NCBI GenBank assembly: GCA_025617745.1
Contig: CM046855.1
Span: 40,867,663-40,931,662 of the forward strand
From: Heliocidaris erythrogramma
Lineage: Eukaryota; Echinodermata; Echinoidea; Camarodonta; Echinometridae
Reading direction: 5' to 3'
Length of the DNA: 64,000 bases
The notes beneath the pieces were generated by a model, which had not been told where the DNA came from, did no database searches, and saw only the letters and a list, made by a program, of their open reading frames with translations. Position numbers and translations under genes: made by a program. Below are positions 45,215 to 60,200 of the stretch, in pieces. How positions within the stretch are numbered: position 1 is the first letter of the stretch; each line of letters opens with the position of its first letter.

Positions 45215-48200
45215 CTGTTTCAAAATAAATAATAGAAGAACAAATCGTTGATGGTCATTATCCAGAAAGAAATATAATCTATCTGAAATAGAGTAGATGT
45301 AAATCTACGGAACAGGACAGGTTTTTACGTTAATATGTGTAAAAATACAGTGATTTTTTATTGCAAAATCCAATATAAAACATAGGATAATTTCAAATAA
45401 AACCAGATATGAAAATGAAAGTTATTTTCGCCTCTTATTGGCTCTAGGTAAAGGTAAGAGAAAATGTTGCATTAATTCTTCAAGATGATTTTCAGGGTTA
45501 TCAATTCTGTATATAACCTTTTTACCTGTAAATTCATGTCTCATTTTTACATCCCACACATATTAGGCTTGAACCTCAAACTTGGTAACGACCCACATTC
45601 ATCATAGTGATAAATGTACATACAACAAAAGAGGGTAATTCAATTTTCATTAAAAGAAGGGCGATTAAGTTCATACATGTAAGTATGCATTTGGTATCTG
45701 CATCTGAAGAGATTTAGGCATGAAATAGTATCAATATGAATGATCAAATCCATTTTAAATAGACCCTTTGTTTGTTACATGACCTACAATTATTTACATA
45801 TACCGAGTGTCCCCCCAAAATCGATACACTTTTAAAATGTCCCCCAAATAAAAAAATTATTGAATTTGGGGAAAATGTTTATACATATGGATAGTTGAAA
45901 GTCTCTTCTATCATATGACACCAAAAAGTCAGAAAATGTTTTATGCTTTGAGCACTGCCCAATTTTGTAAAGGACATGAAAATTAGGTTGCGCAGGAATT
46001 GGCTATCAACTTTGGGTGAAGTGAAAAGTTATCCAGTTTAGTAGGAGGGGGGGGGGGGGGTGGTTGTGTGTGACGTGTCACAATTCCGGGGTGTGTTTCA
46101 TTGTCATAGGTCCATCCGTAGGCATTTTGCTCCATTCCAAACCATTCATCCCATCTTTCCTTGCCCAAAACTACCATTTCCAAAACTCATTTGCCATAAA
46201 GAAAGTTTGCTAATTTATACCCATTTGTACCCAATGATGCCTGAAGCATAATCTGTGACAATAGCAATTGTCCTTCCAAACAACAAAGATACTGCATATT
46301 GAATTAATCAGTGTTTGATTGATTGATTGATTGAATCAGTGTTTGATTGATTGAGTGGTTGATTGAATCAGTGTTTGATTGATTGATTGATTGGATCAGT
46401 GTTTATTCTGAATTATCAAATTGCTGTTACTGAATAATGGTGACATAAACCATGCCATACCCAGCACAAATCCCAACCTTAATAAGTTATTATCAATTAC
46501 CACATATCAACAGCAGTTAATGCTTTTAAAACTTCCACAGTCAAATTATGATCTCTGATGCATAAACTTTTGATTACATAACACCATGTCATAAACCGCA
46601 CAAACCCATATCCATCATAATCTATCATAAACTCATACCAATTTTTAAGCTGGAGAACTCATCTCAGCCAAAATGGATAGTGAATTCCTGCACAACCTTT
46701 ACATCCTTTACAAAAGGGGGCAGTGCTCACGTAAGCATGAAATATAATAAAAGAGACCTTCAGCTATCCATATTTATAAAAATTTCCCCCAAATTCACTA
46801 AATTTTTTTATTTGGGGGCTGTTTTAAAAGTGTATCGTTTTTTGGGGGCGGACACTCGGTAGAATAATATATATCATTTACATAATTCTAGTGTTTCATT
46901 CTTTCAGCCATATAAGAATGCACTTCATAAAAGAAAAATAAGAACCACTTACGCATCTTGTTGAATGTTCTTATTACACATGTTGGCAAAGGCATACACG
47001 ACGCCCATAGCATAGTCATTCTGAAAACAAAACAACAAAATGATTGAAAAAGAGATTACAATGCTAATCAAATGGTAAGAATTTAAACATAGCTAAAAGT
47101 GAATCACTGCGTCGATGTCGTATAATTGTACATGGCTTACTAATACCATACTCTTGCAGCATCACAAGCAAAATCTTACAAGTAAATAGAGATTTACAAC
47201 AAATCCTTAGATTATAAGTGTTTCTTTCTTCTTTATTTTTTTTATTTTGTAAAATTCTATAGTATCAAAATAACAAAAATTCAGGCAGTACTTCATAAAT
47301 CTACTGACTGGACCCATATCAATATTCATAAAGAAGTGCCCAAAATTGTTGCACAGGGCCTTGTTTTATGGAACCAAGTTAAAACATTTGATTTACATGT
47401 AAGCTACAGAAATCAATGCACTTGATTGGCTGTGGGTGAATATGGGACAGAAATTATGGCAGTAGTCTATATTACATGTTTTATTGACCAGGGCCCTCTT
47501 GATAGCATTAATAAATCACTGCATACAGGAAGACTGCCAAATGCAAAGGCAGTTTGCCAATCTAACATCAACAGTCCCTGTTTAGAACTGTCCAAATTTT
47601 GATGTTGTATGGTAATATATTTCAGTCAAAGGAAAGCTTGCCTTCCTTTTTTAAACAAAAAACAGGTTCATTAATTATGAAGTCAGATATCATGAAATGA
47701 TTTACATGTATGTCTCAATATGAACAGTCAATGAAAACCGGACATATTTATTTGTGGTCGACCTTGTCTATACAGCCAACAGTTTTACGGATCTTACTAT
47801 CAACCAAACGCAATCTGGCAGTGTACGTCATTATGTATACAATGTTCTTTCATTCACATTCACTGAAAATTTCACTTAAAACTCTCTCATTACTCATTCA
47901 AGACTTGCACAATGTAAGACACCAAGGGGAGCGTTTCATCAAGCATTTTGTCAGTGATTTTTACTGTCAAATTTGCTCTAAGCCAATCAGATGCAAGGAT
48001 TTCAGTAACTTATAACGGTTGTCGGTAAATATCACTGACAAAATGCTTTATGAAATGCTCCCCAGAGTTTGTTACAATTATAGCATGGAGTAAATAGAGT
48101 TTCATAATGTTTAAATCCTACTGCAGTTCAAAGAAATGTTTTGTTTACGCAAAACTCTCATATCAGGATTGGTGCCAGCCAGGATGTCCAAGGTTGCCAT

Positions 48201-51200
48201 ATTGATACATATAGGAAAACTTGGTGACATCAGAAGACTTAAAATCATTGTGATGAGTGGGCGCCTTACCTGACCAAGCCTGAAGCACTTCTCAGAAAAG
48301 AGCTTGACAGAGCTATAGTAGCAATCAGTGTTGACGATGGTGAGCTTCTCGGGGCGCTGGAGATGAGCTTCAACGGCCAAGGGGTTAGAGGTCACGGACT
48401 GGATGATCGTTCGCATAGTCTGGATGATATCACGTTGAGTCTGTGGAAACAATGCATCATCATACAGATAACTGATCATATGCATCATCATACAGATAAC
48501 TGATCATATGCATCATCATACAGATGACTGATCATATGCATCATCATACAGATAACTGATCATATGCATCATCATACAGATAACTGATCATATGCATCAT
48601 CATACAGATAACTGATCATATGCATCATCATACAGATGACATGATGAGCATTTTCCAAAGAAAAAGAATCACTGCAGACCAGTTCAGGAATATATTCAAT
48701 TTTACGAACGATTCTACCTCAAGAAACTAGTGATGAACTGTTGGATTTGTATTCACCCGTTATGAGTTTTTGCATTTCAATACAATAAAATGCGAGCTGC
48801 AGGATTAGTTGTTGCTATGTTTGACATGCCTCTGTCCAGTTTGCAAGACTTCACTAATAAACATTGTACTAGGTGTCAAAATAAACAATGGACACTTTTG
48901 ATCGTTAATCACTAAAAATAACACCTTGTATCAGGCTGAGGTTTTTACATTGTCAAGTTGAGGAATGTAAAATTAATTGGAAGCAAGATTTACTACATTT
49001 CATTGAATACTTTTCTTCAAATATTGCTCTGAATATTCAATTAGATTTTTCACTTTTTTAAATATCAAGGCCATAAAAACTTTGTGTATCAGTAATTGAT
49101 TCAGAACACAACAATTGCCACTGTGTGTTTCAGCTGTCACTTCTGCCAAACTTTTGCTGTCAGTTTCATTAATGATTCATGACTCTGGGTTAAAAAATTG
49201 TTCTGGAATTTCAGCTGCAACGCACAATGGCAATTGTTTTATTCTGAATTAATTACTGGTACACACAGATTTTGTAGCCCTGAAAAGTGAAAATCTAATT
49301 AAATATTCAGAGCAATATTTTAAGAAAAGTAGTCAGAGAAACGTCACGAAACCCACTTGCTCCCAACAAATTTTACATCCTTCAACTTTACAACATAAAA
49401 ACCTCAGTCTGATACGATGTATAATTTTTTAGTTATTAACGATCAAAATTGTCCACTGTTTTTTAAACAGTAGTAGGAGGTATACATTTTTGAAAATGTC
49501 TGTGAACTGGTCTTTTGGAAATTTCACAATAATAATGATACACATCTACATTATAATGTAATTCACGATGGATATAATACTGAACTGCTCACGGGACAGC
49601 GGGTCAAGATTCAACTGAAATATTACAAAATACAACTTATATCTTTCTCCTTGTCTCTATACATTAAGAAACTTCACAGCAACATAGAATCATGGACATC
49701 TTGCAAACTCATCAACAAATTTGTTTGTGATGCTTATTTATAACCTAAGAGGTCACATGTAGCTGGAGGTAATTTTCAATATTGAAAATCAAAGGATGTA
49801 GGATCAATCAGTGCAATGAACTATGAAAAATAGAAAAAATAATTTTCTTCAAACAAATGAAACTAGTTTAGAATTACAGCAAGTTTTCCACCACGTTTTC
49901 TATGGATGGTAAATTTCTTCAGTAAATAAAATTTCTCTTTGCAGTAATGATAACGTTATAATTTTCAATGAAATTTTCCTTCATTTCAAAGTAAATTTAA
50001 GCATAACAAGACCAAGAAATCTTTGGAGATGGTTAGACAACTACCTGAGCCAGGACCATGATCTTCTTCAGTATAGCATCCCTGTCTGTAGGGTGAGTGG
50101 TCTTCATCAGACGACGGTGCAACATGGTCATCTCAACCTCTCGGGATGGGACAAGGTCAAGCTAAACAATAAGAAGAATGGCTTAAATCAGTATGGTGTC
50201 TTCCTACAACAAATCCACAGCATGAATAAAGTGCATGCTGTGGAAATCTGAGCTGGAAATCATGGTGAATCAAATATTATTGAAAAAGAAACAATGGAAT
50301 TTGAGGAGGGTCTCAGAATTCCTGAAACCAGTTTCTGTAATCTTTAGAAATACATGTAACAACATTTAGACATTAAAATGATAACAATAGTAGTGAGAAG
50401 AGGAAGAGGAGAAAGGAGTTTTCTTTTTTATATTGCGCAAGATGAGGTATAAAACTGGCAGTTTACTGAAGACGCAATTGTCTACCTGAGCTTAAATACT
50501 CTTTTTAATCTAGTCAAACATTTCTGCATGAACATTTGTACCTGACTGATAGGGATCCTCTCACGCACTTCATCCCTGACAATGTGCATCTGTCCTTTGC
50601 TACCAGACTGGTACTCACTGACTGTAGCTGATGCCATGGTGAGGTTACCATATTCCTGGGGGTGACTCTTCTCGGTTTCATTCTTCACGATGAGGAACTG
50701 TTTCTGCAGCGTCTCGGTGCTCAAGACCTCCTATAATGAAGAAAATCAGAGGTATGTTCAGCTCCTACATACTCCAACATCCACATCATCATCATCATCA
50801 ACATCATGATGATCATCAACATCATCAACATCAAACATCATTAACACCAAACATCATTAACACCACCATCACCATCATCATCCTCAACACCACCATCACC
50901 ACCATCATCGCCACGGTCATCATTTTCATCATAATCATCATTATCATCACCATTACCATCATCATTATCACCAACATGATGATGATCATCATCATCTTCA
51001 TCAATATTACCGTCATCATCATCAACATTACCGTCATCATCATCAACATTACCGTCATCATCATCAACATTACCGTCATCATCATCACCGACATCATCAT
51101 TATCATCATCACCATCATTACCATCATCATCATCACCATCATCACCATCATTACCATCATCATCATCACCATCATCATCATTACCATCATCATCATTATT

Positions 51201-54200
51201 ACCATCATCATCATCATCATCACCACCATCATCATCATCATCACCATCATCACCATCATCATCATCACCATCATCAACACCATCATTACCATCATCATCA
51301 TCACCTTCACCATCATCATCATCACCATCATCCCCATAATTACCATCATCACTTTCATCATCAGCACCACCATCATCATCATCATCATCATCACCATCAT
51401 CATCACCATCATCATCACTTTCATCATCAGCACCACCATCATCATCATCATCACCATCATCACCATCATCATCATCATTACCATCATCATCATCATCATT
51501 ATCACCATCATCATCATCATCATCATCACCATCATCATCATCACCACCATTACCATCATCATCATCACCACCATCATCATCATCATTATCACCATCATCA
51601 TCATCATTACCATCATCATCATCATCATCACCACCACCATTATGCTCCTTAGAAACCTTACCACATCAGAATCCTCCATCCAGTGGATACTGTATTCATC
51701 TCCAAGACAGTTATCTAGAGGGTTATCACAGTAGAAACCCCAGGACGATTCATCTGGATTGGCGGCGGTGGTTGCAAAGATGTTGAGGCCCTCTGACATA
51801 CCCTTAAACATGGAGCCACTCTCACAGGCTTCAAGGTAGAACACAAGCTACAAGATTCACAGTTAATAGAAAAATAAGTGGAGAAAGAGTAAAGCATGAG
51901 ATGGACAAGAACTAAGAGAAGTAGAAATGTAGTTAAAGTAGAAAAGTAGAAACATACTTAGGAAATCTGTGATGATAATACCTCAAAATGACAACACTTT
52001 AATTAATGATTTCATTAAACATAAAGAAATTGAAAGACAAAAAATCATCAAAATCCCAAATAAAAATTTTAGATGAAAACCTAAAATTCGATTAAAAATC
52101 AGCAAAAATTTCTGATGCCTGTATAATTAAGAGAATTTCCTGTACTTCAGCATGTTGAAAACTATTATACATCTCCTGTCAAGTGCTTAAACCACTCAAC
52201 TACAACAAAGGCCTTTACAAGTACTTGCTTATCAGTATGTTACAGAAATGTGAAGCACATGCTTTTGTTGTTCTGTTTGCTGTGGCAGTTTGTGTGAACA
52301 AAGCTAAATATATAAAACTCACCTTCCCAAATTTCTCATGCTTGTGCATTTTCTTGAGGGCCTTCATTAGCTCTGACCTTTCCACCTGAAATAAAATTTT
52401 AAAAATAATTCATTTAGTCTTCATAATGTACTAATTCTTTTCCAACTGGTGTCATTACACAACCTGTCAGATACACTGTACATTCATTTTTGTTGTTGCT
52501 TTGTTTTTGCATTTGTCTGCCGAAAGGAATAAAATTTTAGCGTAAAATCTGTTCATGCTTCTCCATTTTTTTTTTTTTTTTCCATGAATATGCAAATTCT
52601 GAGTTTATTGAATGTCAAGGTTATGTCCAAATTTTATTTCAATAAGTGAATGCGAGATAAATGTCCTTTGAATTTTATTTCAATGGAATTTAAGTACCTC
52701 TCCTTCAGGGAAGGCAATCAGATCAGGTGCTCCATGGTCAGCAAAATAAACAAAGACATGATCATTGCTGTCACTGTATTAACAAAAATAGATAAAGAGA
52801 AAACGTCCAGTAAATAATACAATCCTCACATCACAAAATAGTATATACAACCAGGAGAGAAGCTTACATGTATATACTGTAAAACCACAAATTTTTCGCA
52901 TGCATGGAACTTTCGCGAATTTTGCGCGTGGTCGAGATTCGCGACGGTTCATGCCACAAAATAATCTAATCATAATTGAAACAACATAAAATTACTGCGA
53001 ATCGCGGAAGTTTCTTGCTGCAAAATTGGCCGTCATTAACATTTTTCACAATAGTTCCTGGTTTTATCGTAGTCTTGGTATGCATGAACATAAGTACTAT
53101 AGCATTGTTGCTGTCATTTCAAATAAAGTAGATAACAAAGAATGCCCTGTACAAGATAATACTATCAGCTTAGAAGAACAAATCTAGTGACAATATATGC
53201 AGGTTATATTAGACCAATTTTAGAATATTGTGCTCCGGCTTTCCATAGTAGTCTTACCGTACAGCAAAGTAATAATCTTGAAAAAATACAACGAAGAGTA
53301 TGTAAGATCATTTTAGGGCATAATTACATCTCATATACAAATTCATGTCAAGTATGTAACTTACCAACTCTTGAGGAGAGGAGACTAGCACTGTGTATAA
53401 AATTTGCCAAATCATTTTCAAATCACCCTTTTTGTCAGTCATGGTTACCTCAGAAAAAACACACTAACATATCCCTTCGCCGTATGCACACTTATCAGCA
53501 ATTTCAAGCTAGAACAAAACGGTTTAAAAATAGTCCATTGCCTTTTTTAGTTGATTTACTCAACAAATGTTGAAAATTCTAATTTTTTTTCCTCTCTCTC
53601 TCTTTATCACTTTTATCACAGGTATATGCACTAAGTGCTAGTCTCCTCCCCCAAGTCGACTGTTATGAATGTATATATTTCAATCTTTTAATGACTTTTA
53701 CATGTCACCATATTTTATGAAAACCTGTGCAATGTAAAGTATCCATTTTACATGTTTAGTCTTTTAAAAATTTGTGCCTATGAACATGTAAACATGAATA
53801 TTCCAGCTGAGGCTGCTTTTCATGTATGATCAATATATTTGCTTCATGTTTGTATGTTAATAAAGACCATTTTTGAATTGAAATTGACTTGAACAAATAT
53901 TACATAGATAGATGCTAATACTCTGTCTTGGTTAGTAGACACAGGGGTTTTCTTAAAGTGTTGACCAACTGCTACTTGGAAAAGTACATACATGTACCTC
54001 TATATTTAGAATCTTATCACAGAGATTTTGCAAACTTCTCAAAGATAAGTTTGACAGGACATACAATGTACATGTACATTTAAAGTTTAAATCTTAATCC
54101 TGGTTGGATATTCATCTATCTTGATTTGATTTGAGTAATCAAAAATGAAGAAAGGTTCAAGAAATTACAAATTCATAGTATTTCTTTCTTTTATGTTGTT

Positions 54201-57200
54201 CATGTCATGAATACAAAGCATAATGAATAAAGACAAAAATTGGCAGACCAAGACCTACATTTCATTTTTATATCATAACATACATGCACTGTAAATGCAG
54301 AAATATTTGCAGTACATTAATTTTCGCGGATTTCGCACTATTTTCGGCGGGCGCGAATTCTAGAACTCGCAAAAATATTAGCCTGATTTCGTATTAGGGT
54401 TGAACTGCACGCTTCAACACATTAATATGTGTGTGTGTCCAATTCATTTTTAGCGCGTGTGTGTAGTTGCGCATGCTGTACATGTATGCATTTGAATAGA
54501 CTGCGTGTGTGTAAATTAATAAATGGAGTTGGTGTACATACGAGGTTTAATTCTGCAGCGCGAATTTAAGAACCCGCGAATATGTTTTGGGGTCGCTCAG
54601 CGCGAAAATAACAGCGTTTACAGTAGTTAATTAATGAATTCAGCTACAAATACTGCATCGTGCATTGTGAATGACAGCTACAACTGTAGCAAAATATATC
54701 ATGTGTGATGCGCAGACCTAAAAAATATTACGTATTGTGCTAAAACAGCTATAAAACTAGGTGAAATCTCCTGCATATCAACTTACCTCTTTAGGGTTTT
54801 TCCACTGCAGTTATTACAAGAGTGAGGTTTCTCACCTTGAAGCAAGGCTAGGAAGTTCTTTGGGTTTACATCCTGCAAGATAATTCAAATTTGAATTACA
54901 AAGTCACTTTGTAACACATTCTGATTACTGAATTGTCAAATAAAAAGGGTGAGAAAAGGAAAGGAATAGGAAAGTTAAGTAGTTATTCAAAGCCCAATAC
55001 ACATAGATGATAATATCCTGTATAGAATTTCCTCCGTATCACTTCAATAATTACATTCAAGTAATCAGAGGGATCACTTGTACATATAGCCTTTTAATTT
55101 CTACCTGTAATCAGAAATATTTAACAATCTTTGCATAATGTCAATTCATCAGTAATTTTTATTTTAAACAATAAGGATCGAGACCAACATAACGTTCAGT
55201 GGCGGTAGGGAGAGGGGTAGCTCCATTTACAGAGTATAGTGTTCTTCAGTGTTCTTAAGTTTCATTAAGTGTAAATTTATATGACCTCAACATGACATAA
55301 TTTGATATGTAATTTGAATATGAATAAGCTACATGTATGTCTGCTAGTGCTATGCTTTATTTCTTTGTTCAAGATGTCCACTTTTAACTATTATTATTAT
55401 TCCCTGCATCTACCAGAAATATGGCTTTGTTTGGCTTTTATCATAGGCTATACATGTATGTATCCTTTGTTGTGCAACTGGGTGATGTTAAAAAAAAATC
55501 ATAAAGTGGTGACGTTTTTAAAATCTATGTAATAAATTTCAAATCTTGATTTAAAAGAAGAAACTTGTATCACATAAAATTGCTATTTTATGTGATACTG
55601 AGGATAGGGTATCACATAAAATTGCTATTTCAAAAGTCACATTTCGAAGTCATAGTCGTATTTGCAAAGTCACATCATTATTCAAAATATACATGCATGA
55701 CTTCACTCTGACAATTGAAACTAGAGTTGTGAACTCTTTTGTTCAGGGTGTGTTTTTGAAGCTGAACAAACATCAGATACCACTTCCCGAATGCATGGAA
55801 TCGTAACCCTGATTTCAATAACATCACATGATCATATATACAATCAAACAGTGCACTCGATGGAAGAAGTTGGCAACATGTTGCATTGACAAAGTTGCAA
55901 TTGACATAAAGGCATACATGGTGTATGTACATTTTCACATGTACATGTTTACACTGTACATGACCTTTTATTTAAAAAAATGAAAAAATAAAACAAAACC
56001 GAGACTTTGCACATTCATTAACTACCTAATTACTACCTAATTACTACCTAATTACTACCTGAGAACTACCTAGTGAAGCATTATACTGATATTGAATATA
56101 GCTTTACATGGATAATTATGATAATACATACATGTACAAACAGGACTGGTACAAGTACATCTGTGGCACCCACCCTTATAGTAATTATCAAATCAAAATT
56201 ATACATATTATGAATAACTCATAAAGTTCATTACCTTTCATGAATATTAAACATTTTTCTGAAGATTTTTAATCAACCTCATTTACTTGCACTTAATAAT
56301 CTGCATGCAATATGCCTATTATTGTGACATTTACCATTATTATGGCGTAAAATTAAAATTAAAAATCCTGAAATTGACAACCTGTTGAAAAGCTCAGTTG
56401 TTATTGGGTATTGCAGCAATAAATAAAAAAAAAGAAAGTACAGGGGGGCGTTTCATGAAAGGACTTGTCAGATACTTTATCCGACAAATTTGCTCTCAGC
56501 CAATTGGATGCAAGGATTTCAGTAGCTTATAACAGTTGTCGGATAAAATATCCGACAACTTCCTTTCATGAAACGGTCCCCAGATCAGTTCAGTCCCCAG
56601 GATTTCTGTCCTGAATGAGTTAAACCATCATCAAAAAAAAAAAAATTAAATATCACATGTTGCAACTACATTTTATCTAAATGAAATACGTACATCTGCG
56701 ACATAATCCTTGGGCACACCCGGATAGACATTAGGTCCTTTAGGCTTGTTGATAATCACACCTTGGTTAGGATTTCTGAAAAGAAAATACATGATAAATA
56801 GAACAATTTGTTCCCAAAAATACAAGCTACATGTATTTCTCTCTTAATAATTTGTCTGTCTGTATACACTGAACCTTAATTGAGACTCAAACCTCCCCCC
56901 CTTTTTTTTTCTTGCGTTTAAGCTCTATGTTCTCTTGCTTAGGCAGCATTTTTTACACTTTGTTTCTTTTTAAAGAATCAAACAAATTATGTGAAAAAAT
57001 ACCAACATTAGACTGAACCCCAAAAGGTTGGAGTCATAACAGACAGCTTAACTTTGAAGCGAGCTTTGATGCTGCCACAAAAAACATGACAAATATGCGC
57101 TCTCCGAAAACATTCTTCCAAACAAGGAAACAAATCAAATTCTGTTTTATTGCATAACCATTGATACGTACAATGGAGGATATTCTATTATAATGATAAT

Positions 57201-60200
57201 GAGTTTTCGCAGACCCAAATGTAACTTCGAAAAAAGTGCACATGAATGGTATAACAAGGTTCAAGCGTTTCTGACTGGCTGCGTGTGTCCACTACTTTGG
57301 TTGGCTATATTTCCTAGAGCCATCTTTCACGATAGTAATATACAGTATGATATTTAATAATCGGAATTAAGTGGAAAGGTGTTAAAATTGCCTTTAAAGA
57401 GGCATACATTTGTGAAACTATCTAAAAAAATTGTTCATCCTGAGGCAGGGGAATTTCAGAATGAAATCGAAATTATTTACATTAAAACCTGCACATTCAC
57501 TTTCTGTGTTGTCTATTTATGAATTTAACTGTGCATCGTACACATTCAAATGTCAAAACATCTCTAAATCTTTCCAGTTTACTTTGGCGGCATCAGACAT
57601 CAGACATCGACATCGACATCAAAGAATCAAGGCAGTTTATTAATTCAATTGTACATCATTGTGGTTGGATTGGCATGTGCCTGCTTGGAAACAGGCGACT
57701 GGCTGGAATGCTCCCCAGAGGAGTGGAGAATGTGCACTGTTAATGTGCAGAATCATAATTGAATCCAGTGACTGGGGTAATAATGTTGTAAGCGCTTTGG
57801 TCGGTTACATTGTAACTGGTATTAAAGGCGCTTTATAAAAAAAAACAGTTATTATTAGTAGTAGTATTTATAATATGCCAGGTGCTTTGCATTAATTATC
57901 GTTAGTTGAGACTCCATCGATTTGAACCTCCTTGACTGAACAAAAAACCCTGAATGGACAAGATTTTGTTATTCAGTTTGAAGTCCATCTGTTTCTGATC
58001 CTAATAAATTGGCCAAAATGCACTTCTGGGTTTTAGATAAACACTATTCACATCTACATAAAGGTGTAACTATCAGATATTACAGGTATTTTATTATAAG
58101 TTCTATATCATAACCAACAAAATTTGCAATCAAATGTGAAACAGAGCCACTTTTTAAATCTTAGCTTTCATACAGTATGTGATTGATTCATTAAGAATTC
58201 TCATAACAGGCAGAGTTAAATCATTAATTTGGAGATGTACATGTAGTGATAAAATTGAATCAGCAAAGTTCTACAATGTAACTCAAACTGTTCACAAAAG
58301 AGAAAAGAAATTGAATAAATCTTTTGAAAAACCACCGTGGAATGACATGTCTATTTGCTGTTGTTCCCACAATGCACACTTACTTCACGCATCCCGTGAC
58401 TAGCAAAAACTCAGTTAAAGTTCATGCATGTTAATCAATGTAACGCCCTCTTGTACAAATAGACCGTACTACTGTCCCTCAAACTCTCACACAAATTGTA
58501 GGTGAAGACAACATGAAGCCAAAATTAGTTATCTACTTCAAATAGGCCAATTTACACTATAAATTTAGATTCAAATAATATATATTTCTATAAAAATTGT
58601 ATAAAACCTAAATCTGACTGACGATTTCTTTTTCAGTGAAGTATAATCACTTCCAGGATGTGGGGTTTATAATTAGTAGTGCTACATTTACACTGTACAT
58701 CAGTTTCATAAAAAGAATTACAATGAACACTGCATCATGAATTAAAGGGGAATTTAACCTTCATACAAAGCTGAAATCATTTCCTCATAATTATGAATAA
58801 CATGTTCTCATAATCTCACATGAGCTTTCATGAAAAATGAAAGTTCCATCATAAAAGTTGAGAAATAGGATATAACACGATAAATCTATTTTCGAAAAAT
58901 AAACTCAAGGGCATTTTCAAAGGCCTATTGTACCGCCAATAGAAATCAGTTTCGGATTACATATTACGCCATTGTAATGTTTGCACATTTCTAAAGGTGA
59001 TAGACAGGGCTATTGAAATTTTATTGGTAATATTGTTCTGAAATACAATATCGGTCACAAGATTTATGCAAACATATTTGCATGTTCAAGTTTGGGGGCA
59101 CACATTGCCTACCTAGCTGCTGATTGGTTACTATTGGAAGATGAGTGCATTGTCATATGCTTCAAATTAGCATATAATATATCAAAGAGATTTGAGGGAA
59201 CATTGCCTTATAATAGTGGCTGACAAAAGACATTTCAAGATTTTATGTGTCAATAAAAATTATATGATAATATTACATTAACCATTAAAGTCATAGACTG
59301 CTGAGAGCTACAAGGGCATTTTTTATTGTAACACCCTTCAGGCTCTCATTATACTTTATCAACTTGTCATGAAAGTGTTTTTTAAGTTTGGTTGTATACT
59401 TTAATGATACTTGGAGAGTTATAAAGCAAGTCCGAGATGTTCCCCTCTATTATGTACAAAGTTTACGAGGTTTTTAAGCACTTAATATACCCATTTTGCT
59501 TTATATGACAATTTTATTGGTAATAGTGTTCTGATATACACACAATCTTATCGGTCACAAGATTTATGCAAACATATTTGCATGTTCAAGTTTGGGGGCA
59601 CACATTGCCTACCTAGCTGCTGATTAGTTACTATTGGAAGATATGCTTCAAATTAGCATATAATATATCAAAGAGATTTGAGGGAATATTGCCTTTATAA
59701 TAGTGGCTGACAAAAGACATTTCAAGATTTTATGTGTCAATAAAAATTATATGATAATATTACATTAACCATTAAAGTCATAGACTGCTGAGAGCTACAA
59801 GGGCATTTTTTATTGTAACACCCTTCAGGCTCTCATTATACTTTATCAACTTGTCATGAAAGGGTTTTTTAAGTTTGGTTGTATACTTTAATGATACTTG
59901 GAGAGTTATAAAGCAAGTCCGAGATGTTCCCCTCTATTATGTACAAAGTTTACGAGGTTTTTAAGCACTTAATATACCCATTTTGCTTTATATGACAATT
60001 TTATTGGTAATAGTGTTCTGATATACACACAATCTTATCGGTCACAAGATTTATGCTAACATGGTTGCATGTTCAAGTTTGGGGGCTCACATTGCCTACC
60101 TAGCTGCTGATTGGTTACTATTGGAAGATGAGTGTGTTGTCATATGCTTCAAATTAGCATATACCATCATTTGCAAAAGTTTAAGACCACCTGAGCAGGA

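Noticed and set aside
46060-46251. Frames inside the 1.06-kb TIR element that might be a transposase
   Set aside because: Short, no DDE or DNA-binding motif; the element is non-autonomous.
48453-48640. CRISPR-like regular repeat
   Set aside because: Units are contiguous 28-bp tandem copies with no unique spacers; a minisatellite in animal DNA.
50736-51844. Long Ile/Thr and Met/Val-rich frames on both strands
   Set aside because: Translations of the ATC/GAT trinucleotide array; only the legumain exon at 51662-51847 is coding.
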